Of a DNA stretch of 64,000 bases, positions 16,101-26,358 are shown in pieces. Both the position numbers and the translations under genes were made by a program. Numbering within the stretch: position 1 is the first letter of the stretch; the number at the start of each line of letters is the position of its first letter. The stretch comes from Clostridia bacterium (GTDB taxonomy: Bacteria; Bacillota; Clostridia; Christensenellales; UBA1242): NCBI GenBank assembly GCA_017399265.1, contig JAFQDL010000015.1:1-64000 (forward strand), in the 5' to 3' direction. The notes beneath the pieces were generated by a model. It was not told the origin of the DNA, did no database searches, and was given only the letters and a program-made list of their open reading frames with translations.

Positions 16101-16370
16101 ATGAGTAAAGATGTAGTTGCTCAAGCAGTAATTAGAACTGCTATGTTAAAGGCAAGAAATGATTTTAAAGCTGAAGGTATAGAAGAACCATCAGAGAAAG
16201 ATTTAATCAGAAGAGCTAATGAAATTATAAAAGAAGCAAACGTAAGAAGAGCAGAAAAGAAAGCCCAGTCAGAAACTGAACAAGTTGCTCCAGAGTCTGC
16301 TGAAAACGTTGCAGATAATAAGGACAGCGCGTTTGGATACGAAGAGTTCGACGATGTTCAAGCTCCATAA
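16101..16370 (+). CDS. Small helical hydrophilic protein, unknown function
   Basis: 89 residues from the ATG at 16101 after AAGGAG; an upstream in-frame ATG at 16008 lacks a ribosome binding site and its extension crosses the promoter region. The first 60 residues look like one long helix (IRTAMLKARNDFK, then DLIRRANEIIKEANVRRAEKK), the rest is acidic. No domain known. Its own terminator follows. Confidence 0.6.
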   Translation: MSKDVVAQAVIRTAMLKARNDFKAEGIEEPSEKDLIRRANEIIKEANVRRAEKKAQSETEQVAPESAENVADNKDSAFGYEEFDDVQAP

Positions 16371-16390
16371 AAAATTCTATATACGACAAC

Positions 16391-16442
16391 AAAAAAAAGA
16401 CTTAAAAAATACATTATAGTAGATTTTTTAAGTCTTTTTTTT
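16391..16442. terminator. Bidirectional terminator
   Basis: GACTTAAAAAAT (16399-16410) pairs with ATTTTTTAAGTC (16423-16434), with an A-run before and a T-run after. It separates convergent genes. Confidence 0.85.
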
Positions 16443-17538
16443 ACGCACGTGCTTTTCTTTTATAAATAATTAAAGCAATTAAATAATATCCAACAGTATG
16501 TAATAATAATATAAGTACATATTTCCATACAACTACCCCATTAAATAGCAGCCCATTAAGCAGGAATGTATATGGGTATAGAGGCGACATAAATAATAAC
16601 ACATTAAGGATTATAGGCACACCACTATTCATACTAGAAAGTATCGCTAGTAGCGGCAAAATAATCATAGACATATCTAAAAGTATTGCCGTTATCTGAC
16701 TCTTTGCCATACCAAACATTAATCCCATAGATATACAAGCGGATACAAAGAAACTAGACAAAGCAATTACTGCTAACACATTTGTAGAAGATGTAACCGA
16801 AAAAAGTACCATACCAAGCGGTAAAAATGCACATATCTGAATTAGCCCCAGTACTAAGTAAGGAGTTAACTTGCTTAGCAAGCTTCTATTTGCTCCAACT
16901 GGAAGATATGCTAAGTTCTTGCTAATAGCGGTCTCGAAATTCCTTGATGTAGAATATGCTATACCAAACATTAACACAGAAGAGACACATATAGCTATAC
17001 CTATACCAAATATACATTGTGCCCACTTAGGCGGATTTGCATTTGCAGGAACCATTTCTACCATTCTGAAATAACTATCGTCTATTGTTATGCCATGTTG
17101 CTGCAAAACCTCTCCTACTTTTTTATATGCTTGCTTATATTGGTCTGCCCAAAATCTATCTTTTATAGAGCTTGCCATGATATTGTTAGCATCATAGTAA
17201 AGAGTGGCTTTATCAACACTACTCTCATCACCTATCACTACCACAAATCCTACTTTGCCTTGATATATCAATTCTTTGCCCTCATCTAACGTGGATACAT
17301 GGTAACTGTTTGCTATATTCATACTATTTTCCAAAACCTGATACACTTTAGTTTCTTCTAGATTGGCTCCAGAATAACAAAAAGCAATTTGAATATTATT
17401 TCCTACATTACTAAGAATTGAAAGTAGCAAAAGTATAATAATAGTCATACTCAAAAGTATAATCATTAAAGCTTTGTTTCTGACAAGCATCTTAGACTCT
17501 GCCAAAACCATTTTAGAAAAAGATTTTATATTCTTCAT
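16441..17538 (-). CDS. ABC-2 type exporter permease
   Basis: 365 residues. One membrane segment near residues 20-45, a soluble part of about 120 residues outside the membrane, then five or six segments to the C-terminus: the usual ABC-2 permease plan. The motif TSRNFETAISKNLAYLPVGANRS fits the coupling region before the second half. Its start overlaps the stop of the ATPase gene by 4 bases, so the two form one exporter. Substrate unknown; antimicrobial or drug export is common for the family. Confidence 0.85.
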   Translation of the reverse strand: MKNIKSFSKMVLAESKMLVRNKALMIILLSMTIIILLLLSILSNVGNNIQIAFCYSGANLEETKVYQVLENSMNIANSYHVSTLDEGKELIYQGKVGFVVVIGDESSVDKATLYYDANNIMASSIKDRFWADQYKQAYKKVGEVLQQHGITIDDSYFRMVEMVPANANPPKWAQCIFGIGIAICVSSVLMFGIAYSTSRNFETAISKNLAYLPVGANRSLLSKLTPYLVLGLIQICAFLPLGMVLFSVTSSTNVLAVIALSSFFVSACISMGLMFGMAKSQITAILLDMSMIILPLLAILSSMNSGVPIILNVLLFMSPLYPYTFLLNGLLFNGVVVWKYVLILLLHTVGYYLIALIIYKRKARA

Positions 17539-18248
17539 CTCTCCCCTCCAAATTTAGCAATAATCTGATCTACATCAATAAACCCTTTTTCTTTAAACAA
17601 CTTTACTTTATCATCAAATACAATCTTGCCATTCGCAAGACATGCAAAAGTATCACACTCTAGCAACTCTTCTATATGATGAGTGATTAGCAAAATTGTC
17701 ATACCTTCCTTATTGCACTTTTTTATAATCTTCCAAAAGTCTTTTCTAAATATAGGATCCATCGAAGATGTAGGCTCGTCTAAAATAAGTAATTTAGGAG
17801 AATGTACTAGCGCTCCAGCAAGATTAAGCAACTGCTTGTATCCACCAGACAAATTCCTAGACAATACTTTTCTTTTCTTTGTTAAATAACAAAGCTCTAG
17901 CAATTCTTCTACTCTTTGCTTTGTATCATCTATGTTATATATTGCACATAAGTATTTTAAGTTTTCTTCTACTGTCAAATCATGAAAAAGTCCAAAAGTT
18001 TGAGGCATATACCCCAATATTTTTTTAACTAAATAACGTGCTTTTTTGTCAAAAATATCTATATCGTTAACAAATATTTGCCCGCTGTCGGCAGATTTTA
18101 CTCCACTAACAATTTCTAGCAATGTACTTTTTCCAGCACCATTTATACCTATTAATGCTTTTACTTCCCCTTTTTTAACACTTAGATTAACATCGGTTAG
18201 TACTTCATTTTTCTTATATTGTTTCTTTAAACCTAGTATTTTTAACAT
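17535..18248 (-). CDS. ABC transporter ATP-binding protein
   Basis: 237 residues from the ATG at 18248 (a TTG 12 bases upstream overlaps the ribosome binding site). Walker A GINGAGKST at 34-42, signature LSGGYKQ, Walker B LLILDEPTSSMDP, then the switch His in LLITHH. It powers the ABC-2 permease encoded immediately downstream. Nothing is missing. Confidence 0.92.
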   Translation of the reverse strand: MLKILGLKKQYKKNEVLTDVNLSVKKGEVKALIGINGAGKSTLLEIVSGVKSADSGQIFVNDIDIFDKKARYLVKKILGYMPQTFGLFHDLTVEENLKYLCAIYNIDDTKQRVEELLELCYLTKKRKVLSRNLSGGYKQLLNLAGALVHSPKLLILDEPTSSMDPIFRKDFWKIIKKCNKEGMTILLITHHIEELLECDTFACLANGKIVFDDKVKLFKEKGFIDVDQIIAKFGGER

Positions 18249-18276
18249 ATATTTTTCCAATTAATATTATTTAATT

Positions 18277-18309
18277 AAAGCACAAATGCATATTTGACAC
18301 TTGTGCTTT
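18277..18309 (-). terminator. Terminator of the giant lipoprotein gene
   Basis: AAAGCACAA (18277-18285) pairs with TTGTGCTTT (18301-18309); on the minus strand the stem is followed by TTTAATTAAAT, a weak T-run. Confidence 0.6.
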
Positions 18310-18316
18310 AATTAGG

Positions 18317-21300
18317 TTATACATATAATTCAACTTCTATAGTAAAGTCTCCATCTAACTTGAATAATTGAATATCAAAGTCCACTTTTACATCTAATGT
18401 AATAACTTCTTTGATCAAATTATCCCCTTCAATAATGTGCTGTGTATTCACATTTGTAATTTGGATTAAGTCCTTGTATGTATCAGCTGCTTTTAATTGA
18501 GCAATTAATACATTGTAGTCTACGCTAGCTATTCCGTCAGGCAACTCGATAAAGCTAAAGATCTCGTTATAGTCTGTATTCTCATCACCTTGAGTAATGA
18601 TGTAGTATACTGCAAGTGCGTTAAACAATGTTCTTGTATCTTTATCTGCAGTCTGGTTAATAAATGTAGCGATATCGATATAGAACGCATTGATATCAAA
18701 CTCTTCTTTGAAATATTTATCCAAGTTGTTCTCAATAAACTCGTATAGTTCGTCATATTTATCTTCTGGAATATAGATGTTTGCAATAACCATCTCTGTC
18801 AAATATTGAGCAATATCAGACTTGTAATCAGCAGCATAATCTAACAACTTACCCTCGAAGTCTCTATCCATATCAGTCAAGTGATAAAGCACATCAAACG
18901 CTTCTTTTTCACTGAAATAATGATCACTACCAATCAATTCGTTTACTCTAATCATTTCTTGTTCAATTAAGCCAAAGTAATTGTGCATTACATCAACCAA
19001 ATCAGTTGCCTTAATTGCCGTTTGAGCAGTCTCTACTTTCTTGACCATATTCACAAGCATTTCTTTTATCAATTCATCTACTTGGTCTGACGATACTTCT
19101 ACAAAATCATTTTCTTGGTATTCGAAATATTTTGCATTGCCATAGAATTCATATGGTTCTAATGATTTAGCCACCAAATCAGATACGATATGGCAGTAAC
19201 CTTTTTGATTAAATTCTGACATTGTCTTTTCTGCATCTAGACCTAAGAATGTAGCGATATTACCCCATACTAGAGCCTTGTCTTGCAAGTTGTCGTAATC
19301 AGAAAGAAGCTCGATTGTCTCGTTTACAAGTTCTATCTGGTCTGCATCTAAGTTTTGATCTTCTCTAACTATTATTTGAAGAATATCCGATGCAACCTTA
19401 TTTACAGTAATCTCGTTTGGATTATTGATAATAGCATATACATATTCTTTTAGTACAGCAGCACTATCTGCATTTGGCACAGCCTTGTCTAGTAATGGAG
19501 TCAATATATCCGCTAAGTTATTTAATAGTACATTTGCAGTGAATTTTTCTTCTTGTAATTTGAAGATATTTCTAATTAGTTCTACTTGATCCAATGCATA
19601 TACACCTACAAAGTTCTCTTTGTAATCGGCTTCAATTGCTTTGGCTGCATCTATATATGCATCTACTTTGCTGTTATATAATTTAATAAATTCATTATAG
19701 TCAAAGCCATCTACTATAGCTTTTTCTAGATAACTTATCATTGTCGTGTTTAGATCTTTTCTAGCATCTAGATAATCATATACATCTTGAACATCAACTT
19801 CACTTTGCGCAAACAAATCCTTGAAAGTATCTTCTTCTGCCTCATACCAGTCAGAGATGATTGTAATATAGCCTGTTTCCTCATACTGAGTAAGGTAATG
19901 GTCCACCATATCTCCATAACCAAAGATTCCAGTTAAGTCTACAATCATTTGTCTTACATCAATATTTTCTGTATCATTGATTAAATCATAGATGTAATCT
20001 TTTAAGATTGCAGCATCTTCCTCTTCTAGATATCCATCTAGCATTGGAGTAAACATATCTGCTACGTTGTTAAGTAGGATGTTTAGACTATAAGTATCTT
20101 CTTTAAACATAAGTACTTGTTGTAGCATTGCTAAAGCCATCATTGGTTCAGTATATAGTGCAGTCTCATATTCCCAACCCAACTCATCATAATATGACAT
20201 GTTTCTGTTTATGGCTTCAGAATAGGCATTATTCACCTCTTGCATAGCATCGTTTAATGCTGCAAGGTCTGCATTAAATACTCTTAGCATATCAAGTACA
20301 TTATAGTTCGCTTGATTATCTTCTAGATATTTTAAAGCATTGTAGAAAGTGTTAACAATAGCTTGTTCTACACTGCTTTGGTCTACACTCTCAGTAACAA
20401 ACAATTCATCTTCTTCCACCCACTCTTCGTATTCTACTATTGGCAAGAAGACATTAGCTTCTAATATAGACTTAGTTGTATCAGATACAATAGATGTGTA
20501 TCCTTTGGTTAGATATTGCTCTTTGTAATGGTTTTTGATTTCCTCTTCTTCCATATCAAAGTAAATATGCAAACGGAATAGATATGCTACGTCACCCCAA
20601 AGAGTTGCTCTCTCTTCTTCGCTTAGTTCGTCATAATGATTGATTAGTTTATCAATAATACTTGCACCTAACTCTTGGTCTTCGTCGCTTAGGCTCCAAT
20701 GACCGTTTTCTAGATCTGTAAGCATTGTTCCAAGTATATCTGCTACAAATTGTTTAGCATCAAGAGTCTTAGTATCAATAAGGTTAGACAAATAATCTTT
20801 TACCACATTTGCAACATTATCACCAGCTTGTGGAAGGAATTGGCTAAGCAAATTGTTAACATAGCTACTAGTCTTAATAAAGTCTGCTACTGCACCAGCT
20901 TCAGCAGATGTCAATCTTTCAATCAATTGTACTGATTGGTACATGATTTCGTCTACTCCGTCTAGTTTGTCATACTCTTCAAGCATTATATTTGCTTTTT
21001 CATTTACAAGAGTTCTTAATTCATTGATGTCAAATTTGTTTTCTGGATTTGCTAATTTTTCAATATATCTCACAGGAGATAAGATCAAATCTTTCATAGC
21101 ATTTGATGCATTATATGATTTATCTTCTGGATCAACATTAGGTAGTTTTGCTTCTAATGCATCAGAAATAATGGTTGTATAGCCCATATCCTCGTATTGA
21201 GTAAGATAATAATCTACCATATCTTCCATTTCAAATATTGACGCTACTTCTACAATCAATCCATGATAATCTACACTCTCTGGATCTCTAACAATATCTG

Positions 21301-24298
21301 CCAAATAACCACGCAATGTATCTCTAGTCTCTGCAGGAATATTTATTCTTTTAATTAAGTTAGTCACAGCAAGAGAATTCTCTATAAATCCACCTATTCC
21401 GCCTTCTTGATAAGCTAATACTTCGTGATACATACTAAAGTAACTTCCTAGCATGCTGATTACTTGATGATCTTTGTCAAAAATTGGAATATATTTTGTT
21501 AAGAATTTATACTCTGCATCACTTTTATCAATGTTATAATAAGCTGAATTTATATTGTGAAGATATTCATTTATTAATAATGCATCGCTGCTAGTAATAT
21601 TTCCGTTTCTTGCGCAAGTCTCTAATTGTTCAACAAACGCTACAAAATTATCTACAATAGTTTGTTTGAATTCTTCTACTTCACCTGGCATAAAGACAGC
21701 ATGAATAAACTCAACTTCCTCTTTCTCCATCACTTCTCTAACATAAGTACTTAAGTTATTGCCTGCAGCTTCCGGATCAGCAAGTAGATCTAGGACATAA
21801 TTCTTTAGATTTACGCCTTCTTCTGTTGCAATCATAGCATCTAGTATTAGCGAATATCTAGCAATAGCTTCTACATCACCTATTCTCAATAGTGACATAT
21901 CGTGATAAATAGTAAGTGTTGAAGCAATACTTACAAACAAATCTCTTTCAAATATTTGTCCCTCACTTAAGTTGCCGCCTTGACCAAATAGACGTTTAAT
22001 GAATGGATATTGCAAGCAAACATGCTCCATCTCATGAGTAGACATATTCTCCCTTGTAAAATCTATAGCAAGGGCTGTTTGAGCCTGTTCCATCTTGTGT
22101 AATTCTTTTACTATATACCTGATATCTTCTAAAGTAAATCCGCCCATTGCAATGCAATTTTCTACTCTGTAAACAGAATTATATAAAGCAGAGTTAATTT
22201 CATCTCTCAATGCTTTAACTTCTTGGTTATTTGATAACCAATAATCGCTATAACCTTCAGTATAAACAACTAAGCCATCTTTTAACTGCTCAGCTAAATA
22301 CTCACTGAATTTATGCTCTAAAGCAGACTCTGGATTAGAAACTAAGTCTACCAAAATATTTTTGAAATTAACAGAAATTTCTTGTGCCCCTTGGAAAATT
22401 GATCCCATAATCATATCTACAAAGTAAGAATTCTTTAAGAAATCTGCAGTGCTACTAGTCAAATATTTCTTAGCGTCTCTAAATATTGGCTCCAAGTACT
22501 GAATAGTGTTATTCACGAATAGCACAGTACTGATTTCCCAATTTTTATTTCTCGCCTCTTCTTCTGCTTTTTGTGCTTTTCCCAAATCTGCGTGAATTGC
22601 AGTGATATCATCTACAGTGAAAGATTGTTTTACAATACAATCTTCTATCTTTTCAATAGCACTTGCCAATGCTTTTAGATTACTTTTGATAGCCATTGTT
22701 TGGTTAGCAGGAATTTCATTATAATAGCCATCATGCACAGTTGCATTATCTATACAGCTATATACAATATTACTAATTATGTGTTCGTCTTTAGCCAATG
22801 CAGAATCAATAGAATCTACTATTACATTCTTATCCTTTTGTGTTCCTCTATAATGATCGTCAATCAAGTCTCTAAAGTCTTTTAGTGCTGCTTCTAGATC
22901 AATCATTGCACCTTGTTTAAGTGGTGTAACATATTTAGCAGAGAAATTTAATGCAGCTTCATATGCTGGATCAATCATTCCGCCATCGTTACTATTGCAT
23001 AGGAATGTATCATATATATAATCTGCTACCATTTGTACAGTTTCTTCTGTTGTGCCTGGAAGCAATTCATTCATAAGATGTTTGAAATAATTTATAGTCT
23101 TGATATTAGCAAGGATATTAGTTACTATCTTCTCCATATCTAACTTTGACTTAAATTCTTCAGAGTTTAATATATCCTCTACTTTTAGACCTGACATATT
23201 AGATTTGATTATACCATCTACAAGAGCTTTGTACATATCTTGTGTAATATCGTCTGGCAAGTTCTCTTTGGATAGATTTAGTAATATTTCGTCTAATGTA
23301 TAACTTGCATTCTCGCCCATAGATGTACCATTAATAGTACCACTAAGTCTTACATTCAAGTCTGCAGTGCTATTTGATTTCAAATATTCGTTATAGAACT
23401 TTGTCAAACTCTCGATCATGTCCATTTGTTCGTTATTTACTACATTGATCTTTATTATAACATTCTTGCCATTTGCATAATTGATAACAATGTCTTTTTG
23501 ACCTTTGGTTTCTGTGATATTAGTTAAATTAGTGATGATGTTATCATTAGTAAAATCATATTCAATAGAGTTAAGTACAGAGTTGTTTTCTGAATCAACA
23601 ACTTGCTCTATAATTTTACCGCTAAGGCTTACTGTATCCCCTACTTTGTATGTCCTAGTAAACTCTTCTACATCTACCTCTTCACTACCAATCTTGATAA
23701 TCACACGAGTGACACCAACATAGATATTATAAGTATATTCCTTGCCCTCATATAGAATAGTTACAGTCTTTACACCTGTTTCGTCTAGTGTTAGGTCTTG
23801 ATTTGGTTTTAACATACCAGTAGTTACGTCCACCTCAATAGGTGTTTGGCTATTAGACATAGTAAGAACAAGCTTGGTACCCTCTACTATTTCAAAGGTA
23901 TCACCTACATTAAACATAGTCCTTTGTCCTTCAAATTTACTACTTGTAACAACTGGGGCTGTTGATGGACTGGTTACATTTATTTTAAAAATGTATGTAG
24001 TGCCATTGTAACCAATTTTTACACTTTTTTCTCCTGGAGTATTCATATCTAATTCGTCCAAGTTCTGAATCATTTCCATAGTAACCGGAATCTCTAGAGT
24101 ACTACCATCTGACATAGTAATCTTTAAAAGAAGGTTAGAAAGATTAAACTCCTCACCTACTACATATGACTTATCCCCATTTAAAAACTCATATTTTTTA
24201 ACTGTTAACTCATTGCAGCCATCTGCACACCCAGTTAGCCCCATAGTAGCTGTAAGAGCGACACCCGCTGCAATCTTTTTCAACAAATCTTTTTTCAT
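18317..24298 (-). CDS. Giant surface lipoprotein with Ig-like domains and long helical repeats
   Basis: 1993 residues from the ATG at 24298 after AAGGAG. A lipoprotein signal is clear: MKKDLLKK, hydrophobic core, lipobox LTGC with Cys24 as the lipid-bearing residue. Residues about 30-310 hold three beta-sandwich repeats of the bacterial Ig-like type (each with YxVGExFxL or FxVGDTFE at the start and TYxFKINV or YTYNIYV at the end). The remaining 1650 or so residues are almost all helical and contain repeated units of about 200 residues; one block recurs as YLTQYEDMGYTTIISD, YLTQYEETGYITIISD, EQYLTKGYTSIVSD and FNQKGYCHIVSD. No enzyme motif is seen. It is anchored outside the membrane and could be an adhesin or scaffold; this is inference. 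Single gene, own terminator. Confidence 0.8.
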   Translation of the reverse strand: MKKDLLKKIAAGVALTATMGLTGCADGCNELTVKKYEFLNGDKSYVVGEEFNLSNLLLKITMSDGSTLEIPVTMEMIQNLDELDMNTPGEKSVKIGYNGTTYIFKINVTSPSTAPVVTSSKFEGQRTMFNVGDTFEIVEGTKLVLTMSNSQTPIEVDVTTGMLKPNQDLTLDETGVKTVTILYEGKEYTYNIYVGVTRVIIKIGSEEVDVEEFTRTYKVGDTVSLSGKIIEQVVDSENNSVLNSIEYDFTNDNIITNLTNITETKGQKDIVINYANGKNVIIKINVVNNEQMDMIESLTKFYNEYLKSNSTADLNVRLSGTINGTSMGENASYTLDEILLNLSKENLPDDITQDMYKALVDGIIKSNMSGLKVEDILNSEEFKSKLDMEKIVTNILANIKTINYFKHLMNELLPGTTEETVQMVADYIYDTFLCNSNDGGMIDPAYEAALNFSAKYVTPLKQGAMIDLEAALKDFRDLIDDHYRGTQKDKNVIVDSIDSALAKDEHIISNIVYSCIDNATVHDGYYNEIPANQTMAIKSNLKALASAIEKIEDCIVKQSFTVDDITAIHADLGKAQKAEEEARNKNWEISTVLFVNNTIQYLEPIFRDAKKYLTSSTADFLKNSYFVDMIMGSIFQGAQEISVNFKNILVDLVSNPESALEHKFSEYLAEQLKDGLVVYTEGYSDYWLSNNQEVKALRDEINSALYNSVYRVENCIAMGGFTLEDIRYIVKELHKMEQAQTALAIDFTRENMSTHEMEHVCLQYPFIKRLFGQGGNLSEGQIFERDLFVSIASTLTIYHDMSLLRIGDVEAIARYSLILDAMIATEEGVNLKNYVLDLLADPEAAGNNLSTYVREVMEKEEVEFIHAVFMPGEVEEFKQTIVDNFVAFVEQLETCARNGNITSSDALLINEYLHNINSAYYNIDKSDAEYKFLTKYIPIFDKDHQVISMLGSYFSMYHEVLAYQEGGIGGFIENSLAVTNLIKRINIPAETRDTLRGYLADIVRDPESVDYHGLIVEVASIFEMEDMVDYYLTQYEDMGYTTIISDALEAKLPNVDPEDKSYNASNAMKDLILSPVRYIEKLANPENKFDINELRTLVNEKANIMLEEYDKLDGVDEIMYQSVQLIERLTSAEAGAVADFIKTSSYVNNLLSQFLPQAGDNVANVVKDYLSNLIDTKTLDAKQFVADILGTMLTDLENGHWSLSDEDQELGASIIDKLINHYDELSEEERATLWGDVAYLFRLHIYFDMEEEEIKNHYKEQYLTKGYTSIVSDTTKSILEANVFLPIVEYEEWVEEDELFVTESVDQSSVEQAIVNTFYNALKYLEDNQANYNVLDMLRVFNADLAALNDAMQEVNNAYSEAINRNMSYYDELGWEYETALYTEPMMALAMLQQVLMFKEDTYSLNILLNNVADMFTPMLDGYLEEEDAAILKDYIYDLINDTENIDVRQMIVDLTGIFGYGDMVDHYLTQYEETGYITIISDWYEAEEDTFKDLFAQSEVDVQDVYDYLDARKDLNTTMISYLEKAIVDGFDYNEFIKLYNSKVDAYIDAAKAIEADYKENFVGVYALDQVELIRNIFKLQEEKFTANVLLNNLADILTPLLDKAVPNADSAAVLKEYVYAIINNPNEITVNKVASDILQIIVREDQNLDADQIELVNETIELLSDYDNLQDKALVWGNIATFLGLDAEKTMSEFNQKGYCHIVSDLVAKSLEPYEFYGNAKYFEYQENDFVEVSSDQVDELIKEMLVNMVKKVETAQTAIKATDLVDVMHNYFGLIEQEMIRVNELIGSDHYFSEKEAFDVLYHLTDMDRDFEGKLLDYAADYKSDIAQYLTEMVIANIYIPEDKYDELYEFIENNLDKYFKEEFDINAFYIDIATFINQTADKDTRTLFNALAVYYIITQGDENTDYNEIFSFIELPDGIASVDYNVLIAQLKAADTYKDLIQITNVNTQHIIEGDNLIKEVITLDVKVDFDIQLFKLDGDFTIEVELYV

Positions 24299-24454
24299 TT
24301 GCTTACTCCTTTTTTTAAAATATTTATATTTTAATACCGCTATTAAGTATATCATTATATGTATTTATCGTCAAACAATTTAATACTTAATACACACTTT
24401 TTTATTTTAATATACAATGCACTTTAGATAAAACTCATATACCATATGGAATAT

Positions 24455-24478
24455 AAAAAAGGCTGCATAAGTGCAGCC
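24455..24478 (-). terminator. Terminator of the dehydrogenase gene
   Basis: GGCTGCA-TAAG-TGCAGCC (24461-24478); on the minus strand six T follow (24460-24455). Confidence 0.85.
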
Positions 24479-24496
24479 TCTATATTTCAAAAAATA

Positions 24497-25549
24497 TTAT
24501 GCATTAATGTATTGCATTTCGCCCATTTTAGATGTAGGAACATAACCATTTGGCGCAGCAATAATATGTGGGATACGATTTACGATAGTAGCACATGTAA
24601 GTTCAACTGTTTGTGGTCTAGTAATAACCAATGTTGTATCTGGCTCACCGCATACAGTCCATTCATTTCTATCGCAATCTTCTGGAGCATAAACCTTACC
24701 AATACATTCACACTCTAGTACAATTCCTTCTTTAGTCTGAGCAGTAACTACAGCACTCATACCTGTAGCCATACCTGCTGGAACGTCCATTTGAAGAGTA
24801 TCTGAATGAAGAGTAGATGTGTGAGTAGTTGGAACACATTTTTGAACTTGGTGAGTAATAGTTAAACCTAGTTTATCTGCTAACCAACCAGCAACATTCC
24901 ACATATAGCTTGGCAAGAATTCGCCTTTTTCGATTAATTTTGCTCTCTCTGCTTCACTGATATTATCTGCAGCAGCAACCTCTTTTTCAAATTCTTCCAT
25001 GCTTAAGCCTGCTCCATGAGCTTTTGCTAAGGCAATACCATAATCTTCTACATTGTATGAAGAAGAACCTTTGATCTTAGTAATCTTGTGAGTAGCACCT
25101 GCTAGAGTTGTAATCAAATTACCCCAGAAAGCATCTTGATATCCACTACCAGTGATAGTACAACCACTCTTCTTTGCCAAAGTATCTAATTTCTTAGTAA
25201 TTCTTGGAGAAGAATTCATTGGGAAGAACGCTTCTTCGCATGTTGTAATTGCATTAATGCCAAGTTCTGCACAAAGTGTAAGTGCATCTTCTAAGTCTGT
25301 CATCAAACTCATAGTTGTAACAATACAAGCATCTGGCTTAACTTTTTTAAGCATTTCTCTTGCATTATCCACACTTGTTACAACCACACCTGTCTTTTTG
25401 CCACCGATAATCTCGCAAACATCTTTGCCAATCACTTCTGGATTGATATCAATAGCACCTACCAATTCCATTCCTTTTTCCAAAACATAACGCATTGTAT
25501 ATTTGGACATTTTTCCGCAGCCGTATTGAACTACTTTGATTTTTTTCAT
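24497..25549 (-). CDS. 2,4-diaminopentanoate dehydrogenase-like oxidoreductase
   Basis: 350 residues. N-terminal Rossmann fold of the dihydrodipicolinate-reductase type (VVQYGCGKMSKYTMRYVLEKG, then VGAIDINPEVIG), then a catalytic domain with GSGYQDAFWGNLITTLAGA and a C-terminal domain with GEPDTTLVITRP. This is the pattern of Ord, which oxidises 2,4-diaminopentanoate in clostridial ornithine fermentation, and of close relatives acting on other amino acids. The ornithine aminomutase (oraS/oraE) and thiolase genes usually beside ord are not here, so the substrate is open. Single gene, with a promoter region shared with the divergent 25752 gene. Confidence 0.65.
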   Translation of the reverse strand: MKKIKVVQYGCGKMSKYTMRYVLEKGMELVGAIDINPEVIGKDVCEIIGGKKTGVVVTSVDNAREMLKKVKPDACIVTTMSLMTDLEDALTLCAELGINAITTCEEAFFPMNSSPRITKKLDTLAKKSGCTITGSGYQDAFWGNLITTLAGATHKITKIKGSSSYNVEDYGIALAKAHGAGLSMEEFEKEVAAADNISEAERAKLIEKGEFLPSYMWNVAGWLADKLGLTITHQVQKCVPTTHTSTLHSDTLQMDVPAGMATGMSAVVTAQTKEGIVLECECIGKVYAPEDCDRNEWTVCGEPDTTLVITRPQTVELTCATIVNRIPHIIAAPNGYVPTSKMGEMQYINA

Positions 25550-25751
25550 ATTTATTTACTCCTTTTTTTTGCTTACATTAGTTATTTTAACTAATAATTC
25601 CCTTTTTCACAAACAAAATAACCGATATTTAAAATTTACAAAAAAACACAAATTTATTTATTTTGATAAATAATCATTTTTCAAAAAAATATTTTTGGGG
25701 TATAATTTATGGTAGAAAAAATTAAAGGAAGCAAATAATAAAGAATATCGT

Positions 25752-26303
25752 ATGAAAAGAAAACTAACCAAAAAACCAATCAAGAAAGACGCTGAAGGCA
25801 GAAGCGTGATAAATCTAACAGTCTACGACGACTCTAATTTCTTGTCCCCTTACTCATCTAACGACGAAGAAATTATTTCTGACGAAGTGGCAAGATTCTT
25901 AGAAAACTCGTCTAGTGCATTTGATACAAACGACAAAATACACATTGTGATCGCTAGCGACGAAATATCTAAGGCAGAACAAAAGACTTTTGCTAATGCG
26001 ATAAGCAATTATTATCATAATAACGCTTTAGATATCCAAAGCAAAATCCGCAACACCATTACTTTCTCTATAATCTTGCTTATTGTTGGAACAATAATCA
26101 TTGCACTCAATCAACTACTAACTCAGTTCCCATTCTTTTATGAATTGGTAAATATTGCAGGTTGGGTGTTTATATGGGAAGCTGTATTTGAAGTATCTGT
26201 AGACTTAAGCAAATACCAAAAACAAAAACACAGATATGTCAACCTAATGAAAGCAAAAATAACATACAAAAACATAAACACTCAAGACAAGAAAAAAGGC
26301 TAA
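25752..26303 (+). CDS. Two-span membrane protein, unknown function
   Basis: 183 residues. The N-terminal 110 residues are soluble and acidic (SNDEEIISDEVARFLENSS, then IHIVIASDEIS); two membrane segments lie at about 117-137 and 144-162, and a basic tail follows. The ATG at 25752 has no good ribosome binding site: AAAGGAAG is 20 bases upstream, and no other start codon lies between, so the start is uncertain. A TATAAT box is present at about 25699. No family named. Confidence 0.6.
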   Translation: MKRKLTKKPIKKDAEGRSVINLTVYDDSNFLSPYSSNDEEIISDEVARFLENSSSAFDTNDKIHIVIASDEISKAEQKTFANAISNYYHNNALDIQSKIRNTITFSIILLIVGTIIIALNQLLTQFPFFYELVNIAGWVFIWEAVFEVSVDLSKYQKQKHRYVNLMKAKITYKNINTQDKKKG

Positions 26304-26357
26304 ATATATGTATATATGCAACTCTTGCATACTTTACACAATTTAGTCTTTTTTTTT
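26292..26357. terminator. Bidirectional terminator
   Basis: AAAAAAGGCTAAAT (26292-26305, overlapping the stop codon) pairs imperfectly with ATTTAGTCTTTTTT (26341-26354). Confidence 0.7.
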
Positions 26358-26358
26358 A

